Below are positions 51,446-61,437 of a stretch of 64,000 bases of DNA, in pieces (position 1 is the stretch's first letter; each line of letters begins with the position of its first letter). The stretch comes from Meiothermus sp. (GTDB lineage: Bacteria > Deinococcota > Deinococci > Deinococcales > Thermaceae): assembly GCF_026004075.1 (NCBI RefSeq), contig NZ_BPIK01000002.1:248001-312000 (forward strand). Direction: 5' to 3'. The notes under the pieces were generated by a model. It was not told where the DNA came from, made no database searches, and worked only from the letters and a program-made list of their open reading frames with translations. A program made the position numbers and the translations under genes.

Positions 51446-51495
51446 ACAGAGGGGTTTATTAAGACCCGGAAAGGAGGGCAAACTACAAAGTGAGG

Positions 51496-51682
51496 AGCGC
51501 AGGGGGTCGGGGAGCTACGGGGCACTAAACCGTCCAAAGCCCCATCCCGACCTTACGAGGTGGCGGTCTTTAGAAGAGATAAGCAGCAAGCTGCGAAAGA
51601 TCGAGTGGTTCCGCGGATGCCGCCAGGGTGTGAACCTCCCCCTCTCCGCTGGCCCCTGGGCCAGAGCAGCCCCGTGGGAAAG
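51496..51682 (+). ncRNA. Probable divergent glmS ribozyme in the glmS 5' leader
   Basis: The leader contains, in the right order and spacing, pieces of the glmS ribozyme. AGCGC (51496-51500) is the cleavage-site strand. A long stem (GGTCGGGG with TCCCGACC, inner GGGGC/GCCCC) corresponds to P1. ACGAGG is at 51555-51560. TGGCGG (51561-51566) pairs with CCGCCA (51620-51625) as P2.1. The conserved loop AUCGAG..UC.GCGG.UGCC matches 51600-51620. A 3' AGAGCAGCCCC (51663-51673) resembles AGAGCAGUCCGGG. Deviations are GCGCA instead of GCGCC and an extra hairpin (GCAGC/GCTGC) in the loop. Function would be self-cleavage with glucosamine-6-phosphate, lowering glmS mRNA. Confidence 0.58.
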
Positions 51683-51869
51683 CCGGTTGCGTGAGCGCCG
51701 GACAACCAAGGGGCAGGGTTCAAGTGAAGTAGAACTTTCTATCGGCAAGCCATACCCGCCTACCCTTAGCCTGTTGAGCTGGCTGGGGCCGTCCTGGGGG
51801 TTTGGTGCAAATAGCGGTGGGTTGGGCCGCGAATTGGTCTATGGTTTTGATAAGAAATGAGGTAAGAAG

Positions 51870-53684
<1,815 letters not shown>

Positions 53685-53699
53685 CCGAGCCCGCATAAA

Positions 53700-53728
53700 C
53701 GCGCCGCCCGCGGGCGGCGCGTTTTTTT
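53700..53728 (+). terminator. Rho-independent terminator of glmS
   Basis: A perfect 22-nt GC palindrome (CGCGCCGCCCG and its complement) is followed by seven T, 16 nt after the glmS stop. Confidence 0.9.
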
Positions 53729-53739
53729 GGTTCCTGTGC

Positions 53740-53745
53740 CACAAT
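53740..53745 (+). promoter_or_regulatory. -10 box of a leaderless promoter (CACAAT)
   Basis: CACAAT is followed by 7 nt and the GTG of the DUF72 gene. It differs from TANNNT at the first base. Confidence 0.45.
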
Positions 53746-53752
53746 AGGCGGG

Positions 53753-54562
53753 GTGGAAATCTACCTGGGCACCGGCGGCTACACCAACGAGGACTGGGTG
53801 GGTCTTTTATATCCGCTCGAGGCCAAAAAAGACCAGTGGCTCTCGATATACGCCCGCCACTTCAACGCCGTGGAGCTGAACTCCTCGTTCTATAACATTC
53901 CCGGCCTCAAAGCCTTCGCCGGGATGCTCAAACGCAGCGAAGGGCGGGTGCACTGGGCGGTCAAGATTCACCAGAGCATGACCCACGAGCGCAAGGCCAG
54001 CGACGAGGATTACCGGCGGCTTTTTGAGTCGGTGGCCCCCCTGCGGGAGGCCGGGGTGCTGGGGCCTTTTTTAGCCCAGTTTCCCCAGAGCTTTCACCGC
54101 ACCCCCGAGAACCGCAGGTATTTTGCGGCGCTGGCCCAGCGTTTCGCCGACAAAACCCTGGCCCCCGGCGGGCTGGCGGTGGAGTTTCGCCACACCTCCT
54201 GGGACAACGAGGAAGTGCGCGAAGCCTTCCGCAAAGCGGGCCTGACCTGGGTCAGCACCGACTACCCACCCCTACCCGGCCTGCCCAAAAACCAGCTCCA
54301 CATCACCAGTGAGATCGCCTACATCAGGCTCTCGGGGCGCAACAAGGAAAAGTGGTACGAAGGCAAAGACCAGGCCGAACGGCACGACTACCGCTACAGC
54401 GAGGAGGAGCTGCGCTTCTGGGTGCGATCCCTGCAAGCTGCTTTGGAGCTCGAGCCCCTCACCCAGGTCTGGTTCATCTTCAACAACACCACCAAGGGGC
54501 ACGCCCTGGTCAATCTGGAGATGCTGAGAAAACTGCTGGAGGAAGCCGGGCTATTCCCCTAG
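53753..54562 (+). CDS. DUF72 (YecE-like) family protein
   Basis: A 269-residue TIM-barrel-like DUF72 protein. Marks are the opening IYLGTGGYTNEDWVGLLYP, FNAVELNSSFYNIPG, KIHQSMTHERKAS, LAVEFRHTSWDNEEV, and the closing VWFIFNNTTKGHALVNLEML. The family is common and cytoplasmic but of unknown function. The start is a GTG 7 nt after a -10-like box. It converges on the MFS gene with a 4-bp overlap of stop codons. Confidence 0.9.
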   Translation: MEIYLGTGGYTNEDWVGLLYPLEAKKDQWLSIYARHFNAVELNSSFYNIPGLKAFAGMLKRSEGRVHWAVKIHQSMTHERKASDEDYRRLFESVAPLREAGVLGPFLAQFPQSFHRTPENRRYFAALAQRFADKTLAPGGLAVEFRHTSWDNEEVREAFRKAGLTWVSTDYPPLPGLPKNQLHITSEIAYIRLSGRNKEKWYEGKDQAERHDYRYSEEELRFWVRSLQAALELEPLTQVWFIFNNTTKGHALVNLEMLRKLLEEAGLFP

Positions 54563-55737
54563 CGCTGACCGGCTAGCTGGGGCCGGGCCAGGAAAAACAT
54601 AAGTGCCAGCCCAATCAGCGTGGCCGAAAAGATATAGGGATAAGCCGGGGAAAGCCCATACAAAGAGGTGCCCACCACCGGCCCCAGCATACGCCCCAGG
54701 GCCTGGGCCGCGCTGGATAGACCGGCCACCACGCCCTGTTCGTCATCGGAGACGGCCAGCGACTGGGCTGCCGTGAGCCCTGGGGTAGCCATCGAACCCA
54801 GCCCCAGCAAAACCAGCGAGGCGGTGAGCCAAGCGAAGCTTGGCGCGAACACCAGGCCCAGGTAGCCTAGCAGCAACAGGGCCAGCCCAAGGCCCAGCAA
54901 CGCCCTGGGCGGCCACCTGACCACGCGCACCCAGAAGCCCTGCACCAGTACCCCCACAATGCCAAAAATCACCAGGGCCAGGCCTACAGTCTGGGCGGTC
55001 TGGGCTGGGGTGAGTCCCAGGCGATCCTGGTACAAAAAGGCCACGGTCTGCTCCATGGCGATGGAAGCCAGGTTGATGCTCAAGCCAATGAGGAGCAACG
55101 GCCGGATGCGGGGATCGGCCCAGGAGAGGCTCGAGGGGGCTGGGGTGCGCTCTTGGGCCTTGCGTGACTCAGGGAGAACCCACCATACAAACAGGGCATT
55201 CAAAAGGGCCAGGCTGGCGGAAAAAACCACCGGCACCAACAAGCCAAAGTGCGCCAAACCTGCCCCGATGGCCGGGCCAAAAATCACCCCGAGGCCAAAA
55301 GCAGCCCCCAGGATGGCGAAGTTCTGGGTGCGCTGTTCGCGCGGGGTGATATCGGCCAGGTAGGCCTGGGCAGTGGGCAGGGTGGCCGAAGAAAACGCGC
55401 CCCCCAAGAGCCTGGAAAGGAGCAGACATCCAAACAGACCCCAGCCCGAAAGCACCTGCTGGTAGCCCAGCCAGGCAAACAGCGCAAACAAGAAAAAACT
55501 GGCCGCGAAACCCAGAATGCCCATCAACAAGATGGGCTTGCGCCCCACCACCTCGCTGCGTCGCCCCCAGTAGGCAGCTAGGATGAACTGCATCAGGGCG
55601 TAGCCGGTGGAAAACAACCCCACCTGTACCTCGCTCAAACCCAGCTCACGCGACAGGGGCCCCAGAATGGGAAACAAAACCGACAGGCCCAGAATGCTGT
55701 TGAACAGGGTAAGGAATAACAACAAGAGCGGTTTCAC
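54559..55737 (-). CDS. MFS transporter, drug:H+ antiporter-1 type
   Basis: A 392-residue 12-helix protein. The first half has the DHA1 marks GLFSTGYALMQFILAAYWGRRSEVVGRKPILLMG (loop 2-3 motif) and RLLGGAFSSATLPTAQAYLADITPREQRTQNF. LGAAFGLGVIFGPAIGAGLA is the helix-5 antiporter motif C region, which favours drug or solute export. The second half is less conserved. It resembles TetA-like and multidrug exporters, but substrate cannot be told. Convergent with the DUF72 gene. Confidence 0.85.
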   Translation of the reverse strand: MKPLLLLFLTLFNSILGLSVLFPILGPLSRELGLSEVQVGLFSTGYALMQFILAAYWGRRSEVVGRKPILLMGILGFAASFFLFALFAWLGYQQVLSGWGLFGCLLLSRLLGGAFSSATLPTAQAYLADITPREQRTQNFAILGAAFGLGVIFGPAIGAGLAHFGLLVPVVFSASLALLNALFVWWVLPESRKAQERTPAPSSLSWADPRIRPLLLIGLSINLASIAMEQTVAFLYQDRLGLTPAQTAQTVGLALVIFGIVGVLVQGFWVRVVRWPPRALLGLGLALLLLGYLGLVFAPSFAWLTASLVLLGLGSMATPGLTAAQSLAVSDDEQGVVAGLSSAAQALGRMLGPVVGTSLYGLSPAYPYIFSATLIGLALMFFLARPQLAGQR

Positions 55738-55785
55738 CGCCCAACAGTTTATCGCCTGGGCCGCCCGGTCAAAAAACGCTCTGGC

Positions 55786-56745
55786 TTATTGAACGTAGGT
55801 CAACCAGGCCTCGTATTTGGGGTTTTTGCCGTGTACCACGTCCATATAGGCAGCCCTGATCTTCATGGTGTGCTCACCTGCCTGGCCCCTGCCGATGGCC
55901 CGGTGATCCAGGTAGGAAACAGGCGTAACCTCGGCGGCCGTGCCTACCATGAAGACCTCGTCGGCCATGTAGAGCTGGTCGCGGGTGGCCCGCACCTCGC
56001 GCACCTCGTAGCCCAGGTCGCGGGCAATGGCGATGACCGAGTCACGGGTGATGCCCATCAGGTTAACCGAGTGCTCCACCGCATAAAGCACACCATTACG
56101 GAAAAAGAAAATGTTTTCCCCCGACCCCTCGGCCACAAAGCCTTCCTTGTCGAGCAGCAAGGCTTCGTCGGCCCCCGCCTGCTGGGCCTCCACGCGGGCC
56201 AGGGCGCTGTTGACGTAGTTACCCCCCACCTTGGCCTTGCCAGGCATCACGTTGGCCGGGAAGCGAGCCCAGGACGAGGTAATCAGCCGGGCTCCCTTGC
56301 GCACAGCCTCCTCACCCAGGTAGGTGCCCCATTCCCAGGCCGCAATCATCACCTCGGCGGGGTTGTTGGGCAGGGGGTTCACCCCCAAAGTGTGGGCCCC
56401 CATCCAGGCCAGCGGGCGGATGTAGCAGCTTTTATAACCGTTGGCCCGGACGACCTCCTGGATGGCCTGGTTAATCTGCTCGGGGCTAAAGGGCAGCTCG
56501 AACATCATGACCTTGGCGCTGTGAAAAAAACGCTCGGTGTGTTCTTGCAGGCGGAAAATGGCAGGGCCCCGGGAGGTCTCGTAAGCCCGGATACCCTCAA
56601 ACACGCTGGTGCCGTAATGAAGGGCGTGGGTCAGTACCGAGACTTTGGCCTCTTCCTGAGGCACCATCTGCCCGTTGAACCAGATGAGCCCAGCCTTCAT
56701 CTTGCTATCGCCACCAACGCTTTTGGTTTTGGTCTCGGTTGCCAT
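55786..56745 (-). CDS. ilvE: Branched-chain amino acid aminotransferase
   Basis: A 319-residue fold-type IV PLP enzyme that catalyses the last step of Leu/Ile/Val synthesis. WFNGQMVPQEEAKVSVLTHALHYGTSVFEGIRAYETSRGPAIFRL is the family start. Lys in MPGKAKVGGNYVNSALARVEA is the PLP lysine. EGFVAEGSGENIFFFRNG and the phosphate-site GITRDSVIAIARDLG follow. The N-terminal 15 residues before MKAGLIWFNG are extra, but TTGGAGG lies 5 nt before the outer ATG, so I keep it. It appears to be a single gene. Confidence 0.95.
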   Translation of the reverse strand: MATETKTKSVGGDSKMKAGLIWFNGQMVPQEEAKVSVLTHALHYGTSVFEGIRAYETSRGPAIFRLQEHTERFFHSAKVMMFELPFSPEQINQAIQEVVRANGYKSCYIRPLAWMGAHTLGVNPLPNNPAEVMIAAWEWGTYLGEEAVRKGARLITSSWARFPANVMPGKAKVGGNYVNSALARVEAQQAGADEALLLDKEGFVAEGSGENIFFFRNGVLYAVEHSVNLMGITRDSVIAIARDLGYEVREVRATRDQLYMADEVFMVGTAAEVTPVSYLDHRAIGRGQAGEHTMKIRAAYMDVVHGKNPKYEAWLTYVQ

Positions 56746-56823
56746 GTTTCCTCCAAGGACGAACGCGGTTCATTTGCTATGCATCCCTCGCGGCAGGCCA
56801 GGGAAGCGCTGCGGACTCCACCA

Positions 56824-57624
56824 TCATACTTCTTTGAGCAGCGAGGCCAGGGTATCGGGCAGCAGGTGGCGGTGGCTTCGAACCTCCTGTTCACCGGTGC
56901 GAAGCTGCAGGTAACGCCGGGCGGTGTCTTGCAAGATGGGCATTAACTCGGGTTGCTGAATCACCTGGGGCAGCAGGTCGCGTAGCTGGGCCTCGAGCTT
57001 CTGTTGGGCCAGGTAGCGGGCCGCCTGCAGAGGCTCGCCCTCGAGGCGGTTCTTTAGTGGAAAGCGTGCCAGTCGCGCCGCCTCACGCTGCACAGTAGGC
57101 GTATCCAGCAGCTTCTGGCAGGGCTTGCAAGGGTGCACCGGGCTGGGCACGCTGCAGATGGGGCATGGCGGGTAGGGGTTGCCCTTCTGCCTTTGCAGTA
57201 TGGCCCTTCCGGCCCGCAAAATCACCCCCTGGAGGTCTTGCGGCGAGCGCCCGGCCAGCTCTTGCAGCCGGGCCTCCTCTTCTGGGTCTAGTTTGGGCAA
57301 GGCTTTTGGCTTGTTTTTAGGCCTGGCTTTTTTCTCGACGCCTACCACGAACCGCAGTTCCTGTACCAGTCCGGGCTGCTTTTCCTGGTAGCGCCTGAGG
57401 AACTCCTCCCGCAGATAGGTAAGCTGGTGGGCCACCACCGCATCGACCACCCGCACGAACAACACCCCGTCTTCCAGGCGGTCGGCCTCGGTGAGCTCGC
57501 TCAGGGCCGGCCCGGCAATCTCGGGCCATAGCGCCAGGGCCTGGCCCCGCCGAATCCCGCTGATCAGCCCTTTTTGGCGCAAAATTTTGGCGACAATCTC
57601 GGCAGATAGTCTGGCCTTGGACAT
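56824..57624 (-). CDS. DciA-like (DUF721) protein with a C-terminal zinc-ribbon-like motif
   Basis: Chosen start ATG at 57624 (MSKARLSAEIVAKILRQKGL), right after a purine-rich GTAGGGGG and TACCCT. Residues 10-95 are a DUF721/DciA domain (ALALWPEIAGPALSELTEADRLEDGVLFVRVVDAVVAHQLTYLREEFLRRY), the helicase-loader family of most bacteria. The following ~170 residues are unusual: a basic linker, then CPIC/CKPC (C154, C157, C166, C169) in a zinc-site spacing, and helices. recF nearby on the same strand fits a replication/repair setting. Confidence 0.8.
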   Translation of the reverse strand: MSKARLSAEIVAKILRQKGLISGIRRGQALALWPEIAGPALSELTEADRLEDGVLFVRVVDAVVAHQLTYLREEFLRRYQEKQPGLVQELRFVVGVEKKARPKNKPKALPKLDPEEEARLQELAGRSPQDLQGVILRAGRAILQRQKGNPYPPCPICSVPSPVHPCKPCQKLLDTPTVQREAARLARFPLKNRLEGEPLQAARYLAQQKLEAQLRDLLPQVIQQPELMPILQDTARRYLQLRTGEQEVRSHRHLLPDTLASLLKEV

Positions 57625-57692
57625 CCCCCTACAGGGTAGGCAAAAGGGCTCCCCTTGGCTACTGCCCGGCCCACCAATGGGCCGGGCTGGGG

Positions 57693-57698
57693 TATGGT
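57693..57698 (+). promoter_or_regulatory. -10 box of a leaderless promoter (TATGGT)
   Basis: TATGGT is followed by 7 nt and the ATG of the TauE-like gene. Confidence 0.6.
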
Positions 57699-57705
57699 AG
57701 CGGTG

Positions 57706-58446
57706 ATGGAGCTCAGCCCCCAATCCTGGGCGGTGGCCCTGCTGGCCGCCTGGTTGGTGGGTGCTTCTAAAGCCGGGTTATCGGGTGCAGTAACGATTGC
57801 CGTGGTTCTGTTTGCCAGCATTATCCCGGCCCGCGAGGCCACCGGCGCTTTGCTACCGGTGCTGATCTGCGCCGATCTTATCGCTGTCAGCATGCTGCGC
57901 AACAACGTGAGCTGGCAAGCGCTTATGCGAATTTTCCCCTGGACAGCGGTGGGGGTGGGCCTGGGCACAGTGATGCTCTACTTTAGCAACGACGCTCAGG
58001 TGCAGCGGGTGATCGGGGCCATCGTGGCTGGCATGACCCTGTATCAGCTCTACCGCAAGGCCCGCAACCTAAACGACGTGAAGGTTTCCAGGCACCCCGC
58101 CTTTGCACCCAGCATGGGCGTGGCGGCTGGTTTTACCACCATGGTGGCTAATGCGGCTGGGCCCTTTGTGCTCATCTATATGCTGGCTATGCGCATGGGG
58201 AAGCTCGAGGTGGTGGGTAGCATCGCCTGGTACTTTCTGGTGGTCAATCTCTTCAAGGTGCCTTTTGCAGTAGGCCTGGGCCTCATCACCTGGGAGTCGC
58301 TTGCCTTCAACCTGTGGCTAACGCCCGCGGTGGTGCTGGGAGCGGTGGCAGGCCGCCGGCTTCTAAACCACATCCCACAAAGCACCTTCGAGTGGATGGC
58401 GCTCTTGCTGGCCCTGCTGGGGGGCCTGCGGCTGCTCCTGGCCTAG
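57706..58446 (+). CDS. TauE/SafE-family sulfite/anion exporter
   Basis: A 246-residue membrane protein with 7-8 helices. The N-terminal repeat reads WLVGASKAGLSGAVTIAVVLFASIIPAREATGALLPVLICADL; the second repeat begins GVAAGFTTMVANAAGPFVLIYMLAMRMGKLEVVGSIAW. The A-x-K-x-G-L and N-A-A-G-P patterns define the TauE/SafE group, which exports sulfite, sulfoacetate or related anions. The start ATG lies 7 nt behind TATGGT. Divergent from the DciA-like gene, with the two start regions close together. Confidence 0.9.
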   Translation: MELSPQSWAVALLAAWLVGASKAGLSGAVTIAVVLFASIIPAREATGALLPVLICADLIAVSMLRNNVSWQALMRIFPWTAVGVGLGTVMLYFSNDAQVQRVIGAIVAGMTLYQLYRKARNLNDVKVSRHPAFAPSMGVAAGFTTMVANAAGPFVLIYMLAMRMGKLEVVGSIAWYFLVVNLFKVPFAVGLGLITWESLAFNLWLTPAVVLGAVAGRRLLNHIPQSTFEWMALLLALLGGLRLLLA

Positions 58447-58455
58447 GGGGGTCTT

Positions 58456-58830
58456 TCAGCGTTTGCGTTTATTTGTGGGTTTCTTCTGGGCTTTCTGGCT
58501 GGGCTTGCTGGCAGCCGGTAAGGGCCTGGCCCAGACCCGCCGCAGCCAGACCAAACCCCAGACCGAGGCCAGGCCCAACCCCAGTGCGACAGCAAACGTT
58601 GTAACCGCCACGCGCAACCAGGAGGGGTGCAGGCGCTCGCCCGAAGGCAGGGTCACAGGCCCGCTCGAGGTCGCCAGCACTTCGGCGTAGGGCAGCAACC
58701 GCAGCAGCAAAAAGCCCATAAGCAGCGCCACCAGACCCGCCAGAATAGCCAGCCCCAGCAACAGGGCCCAGACCAGCCCGCGCCGGGCCTCCTGGATCGA
58801 TGGAGCATCTATTTCTCTCCCGGGCTTCAT
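58456..58830 (-). CDS. Small membrane protein coupled to recF, unknown
   Basis: A 124-residue protein with two hydrophobic segments (residues ~20-45 and ~75-100). Its tail is very basic (KPSQKAQKKPTNKRKR). The ATG at 58830 overlaps the recF stop (ATGA), so translation is coupled. Function unknown. I do not recognise the family. Confidence 0.72.
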   Translation of the reverse strand: MKPGREIDAPSIQEARRGLVWALLLGLAILAGLVALLMGFLLLRLLPYAEVLATSSGPVTLPSGERLHPSWLRVAVTTFAVALGLGLASVWGLVWLRRVWARPLPAASKPSQKAQKKPTNKRKR

Positions 58831-59900
58831 ACGCTCCACACCCCGGCCTCGATCTCGATCACGGCCCCGGTGCCGGGGGTTTCCAGGCCGGCCAGGATGG
58901 CCTGCGGCAGGCTCTGGGCATAAGCCAGCAAGGCCCCCCGCCGGCGGTTGTCCAGCTCACTGTGCCACTCGTCCACCAGCAGCAGCGGGGCTTCCTCGTA
59001 GTGCTGCCAGAGCAGGCGGTGCTCGGCCAGGCGCAGGGCCAGGGCAATGCTGCGGCACTCGCCCCGGCTGCCAAACCGCGCCGCCTCGCGGCCCGAGAGC
59101 AGGATGACCAGGTCGTCGCGGTGGGGCCCCACGCTGGTAGCCCCGCGCTGGAGGTCGTCTTGCAGGTTATCCTCCAGGGCTTGCAAAAAGCGGTCGGGGT
59201 CGGTGGTTTCGGACAGCTCTATGCTCAACTCACCCGGCGCCAGCTCACGGTAGGCCTCGCGGGCCAGGGGGGTGAGCTTGGCCAGCATTCGGCGGCGCAG
59301 GCTAAGAATTTCGCTGCCATACTTGACCAGCTCATGGTTCCAGATGCCAATGGAGGCCCTTGTTGAGCTGGGCACACCCTCGCCCTGTCCCCTAGAAGTC
59401 GGACGAAAGCCGCTCTTTAGCACGGCATTGCGCTGCTGCAAAGCCCGGCTGTACTGGCTGAGCATTGAGCGGTAGCGGGCCGAGAAGCGCGAGAGCAGCA
59501 CATCCAAAAACCGGCGGCGCTCCTCCGGGGGGCCCAGCACCAGCTCGAGGTCGTCGGGGCCCAGCAACACCGCGCCGGGCAGCTGGGCCAGCTCACGCAG
59601 CGAGGCCGGGGCCTCGTTGAGCCGGTGCTCGCGGCCTTCGCGGCTCAGCTTTACCTCCAGGCGGCTGTTGCCAAACTGGGTCTCGATCTCGGCATGCAGC
59701 CAGGCCTCTCCCTGACCAAAGGCGATGCGCTCGGCCAGACCGTTGCGCAGCTCACCACCCAGGGCCAGCTCGATGGCCTCGAGCAGGTTGGTCTTGCCCT
59801 GGGCATTTCCCCCCACCACGGTGGTCAGGCCCGGCCCCGGCGCGAAAACTGGGGTGAAAAGGTTTCGGAAGTTTTTTTGCCGCAAGCGCAACAGACGCAC
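58827..59900 (-). CDS. recF: DNA replication and repair protein RecF
   Basis: A 357-residue SMC-like ATPase that helps RecOR load RecA at gaps. Walker A is GGNAQGKTNLLEA (residues ~30-42). ABC-type signature and Walker B region: GECRSIALALRLAEHRLL and LLLVDEWHSELD, where the usual DDVxSELD is changed to VDEWHSELD. There is an insertion with low-complexity text (PTSRGQGEGVPSSTRASIG, about residues 167-185) in the arm region. The start is a GTG. No gyrB or dnaN is beside it; it sits upstream of a small membrane protein. Confidence 0.93.
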   Translation of the reverse strand: MRLLRLRQKNFRNLFTPVFAPGPGLTTVVGGNAQGKTNLLEAIELALGGELRNGLAERIAFGQGEAWLHAEIETQFGNSRLEVKLSREGREHRLNEAPASLRELAQLPGAVLLGPDDLELVLGPPEERRRFLDVLLSRFSARYRSMLSQYSRALQQRNAVLKSGFRPTSRGQGEGVPSSTRASIGIWNHELVKYGSEILSLRRRMLAKLTPLAREAYRELAPGELSIELSETTDPDRFLQALEDNLQDDLQRGATSVGPHRDDLVILLSGREAARFGSRGECRSIALALRLAEHRLLWQHYEEAPLLLVDEWHSELDNRRRGALLAYAQSLPQAILAGLETPGTGAVIEIEAGVWSV

Positions 59901-59970
59901 TGGCTATAGGCTAAGGGCCCCAGGCTTTAGGCTCAAGACCAGAAAGCTCATTTGCTGCCCAGCCATAGCG

Positions 59971-59976
59971 TATGCT
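59971..59976 (+). promoter_or_regulatory. -10 box of a leaderless promoter (TATGCT)
   Basis: TATGCT is followed by 7 nt and the ATG at 59984. Confidence 0.6.
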
Positions 59977-59983
59977 GGCGCTC

Positions 59984-60820
59984 ATGAGTCCCGAACTGCT
60001 CGCGGTTTCTTTTGCGCTGCTTTCGGCTATTTCGTGGGGCGCAGGTGACTTTAGCGGAGGGGTGGCGGCCCGCCGGCTCAACCCCTACCTGATTGCTTTG
60101 CTGGTGCATGCCACCGGTTTGCTGCTTTTTACTCTGCTGGCCCTGCTGCGCGGTGAAGCCTTCCAGCCCAGCGACATCCCCTGGAGCCTGGGCGCAGGGC
60201 TGGCGGGCTGTGTGGGGCTGGTGTTCCTATACAGGGCCTTCGAGGCCGGGCAGATGGGGCTGGCGGCCCCCATTGCCGGGGTGGTGGGGGCCGGGCTGGC
60301 AGCCCTGGTGGGGGTGGTGCTCGAGGGTTTCCCCGCTCCGCTACAACTGCTGGGCTTTGGAGTGGGTTTGCTGGGCGTCTGGCTGGCGGCCCGCCCCGAA
60401 GGCGGCGCTGCCTCGAGGGGGCTGGCCTACGCTTTTCTGGCGGGTCTGGGGTTTGGGGGTTATTTCACCCTGATTAACCAGGTAGAGGGCCTGTTCTGGC
60501 CCTCGGCCCTGGCCAAGCTCACCGCCACCACCCTGATGCTCGGGCTGGTGGGGAGGCTGGGTCTCTTACGGCGGGAGGCCAGGCTGGCGACCAGCCTGGG
60601 TCTGGTGGTTCTGGCCGGGCTCCTGGACGCCGGGGGCAACCTGCTCTTTCTGGCAGCCGCCCAGGCCGGACGATTGGACGTGGCTGCGGTAATTTCCTCG
60701 CTGTATCCGGCCTTCACCGCCCTGCTGGCCTGGGGCCTGCTGCGCGAGCGTTTAGGCCGGAGTCAGACCGTGGGGGTGTTGCTTTCCTTGGTAGCCATCG
60801 CCCTGATCGCTTCAGGTTGA
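59984..60820 (+). CDS. EamA/DMT-family transporter
   Basis: A 278-residue protein of ten hydrophobic helices in two EamA repeats (first: FALLSAISWGAGDFSGGVAARRL; second: GLAYAFLAGLGFGGYFTLINQVEG). The hinge YRAFEAGQMGLAAPIAGVVGAGLAALVGVVL is typical of the drug/metabolite transporter family. The end is LASLYPAFTALLAWGLLRERLGRSQTVGVLLSL-like (ISSLYPAFTALLAWGLL). The start ATG at 59984 is chosen over one 12 bases upstream because of the leaderless -10 box. Substrate unknown. Confidence 0.88.
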   Translation: MSPELLAVSFALLSAISWGAGDFSGGVAARRLNPYLIALLVHATGLLLFTLLALLRGEAFQPSDIPWSLGAGLAGCVGLVFLYRAFEAGQMGLAAPIAGVVGAGLAALVGVVLEGFPAPLQLLGFGVGLLGVWLAARPEGGAASRGLAYAFLAGLGFGGYFTLINQVEGLFWPSALAKLTATTLMLGLVGRLGLLRREARLATSLGLVVLAGLLDAGGNLLFLAAAQAGRLDVAAVISSLYPAFTALLAWGLLRERLGRSQTVGVLLSLVAIALIASG

Positions 60821-60831
60821 TACAAATCCCC

Positions 60832-61437
60832 CTACAGCTTCAGGCCGTACTCGTAACCCCAAGAAAACGTCTGCAAGCGGATAAACCCCATCCGCTCATA
60901 GAAGGCCACCGCGCCCACGTTGCGCCGGCCCACCCCCAGGTGCACGCCTGGTACCCCCAGCCGGCGCAGGCGCTCCAGAAACACCTCCATCAGCCTGCGG
61001 CCCTGCCCCTGCCCCTGGGCCCTGGGCAGCAGGTCGATGTGCAGGTGGGCCGGGTAGGTGTCGGCCAGGCTCGAGGGCACATAGCCTTTGTGAATCAGGC
61101 GAATCATAGCGGCATCCCTGGAGGTATCGGCCTCGAGCGGCAGGGGGTACTTTTGTCGCAGCGGCGGCAGCCACACCGCCTCCATCCAGGCCGCAAACTC
61201 GAGGGAGTCGCGGCAGCCCAGCACGTAGCCGCACACCCCCTCGAGGTCGGTGAGCACAAAGGTCAGGTCGGGCTCGCGAACGGCATAGGGGGCGGCATAG
61301 AAATGGCCCAGCAGCTCGGGGTCGTGGTACAGGCCGCTGGCATCGGCCCCGCTGTCGCCGGTTAGCAAGCAGACGCGGTAAAGCTCGGGTAGATCGGTCG
61401 GCGTGTAGGGGCGGATGGCAAAACCCATGCCTTGCAT
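60832..61437 (-). CDS. GNAT-family N-acetyltransferase
   Basis: A 201-residue [27 protein letters not shown] is the N-terminal strand-helix; the acetyl-CoA loop reads [20 protein letters not shown] (Q/R-x-x-G-x-G/A). [20 protein letters not shown] is the standard motif B. The middle part ([35 protein letters not shown]) is longer than in small GNATs and probably shapes the substrate pocket. Substrate unknown. Its start overlaps the priA stop by one base (TGATG), so it is translated together with priA. Confidence 0.9.
   Translation of the reverse strand: MQGMGFAIRPYTPTDLPELYRVCLLTGDSGADASGLYHDPELLGHFYAAPYAVREPDLTFVLTDLEGVCGYVLGCRDSLEFAAWMEAVWLPPLRQKYPLPLEADTSRDAAMIRLIHKGYVPSSLADTYPAHLHIDLLPRAQGQGQGRRLMEVFLERLRRLGVPGVHLGVGRRNVGAVAFYERMGFIRLQTFSWGYEYGLKL

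Noticed and set aside
51455-51560. Resemblance of the glmS leader to a c-di-GMP-I riboswitch (GGGCAAAC, GGGGAGCTACGGGG)
   Set aside because: The conserved core order and tetraloop-receptor are not met, and the glmS-ribozyme motifs explain the same region better.
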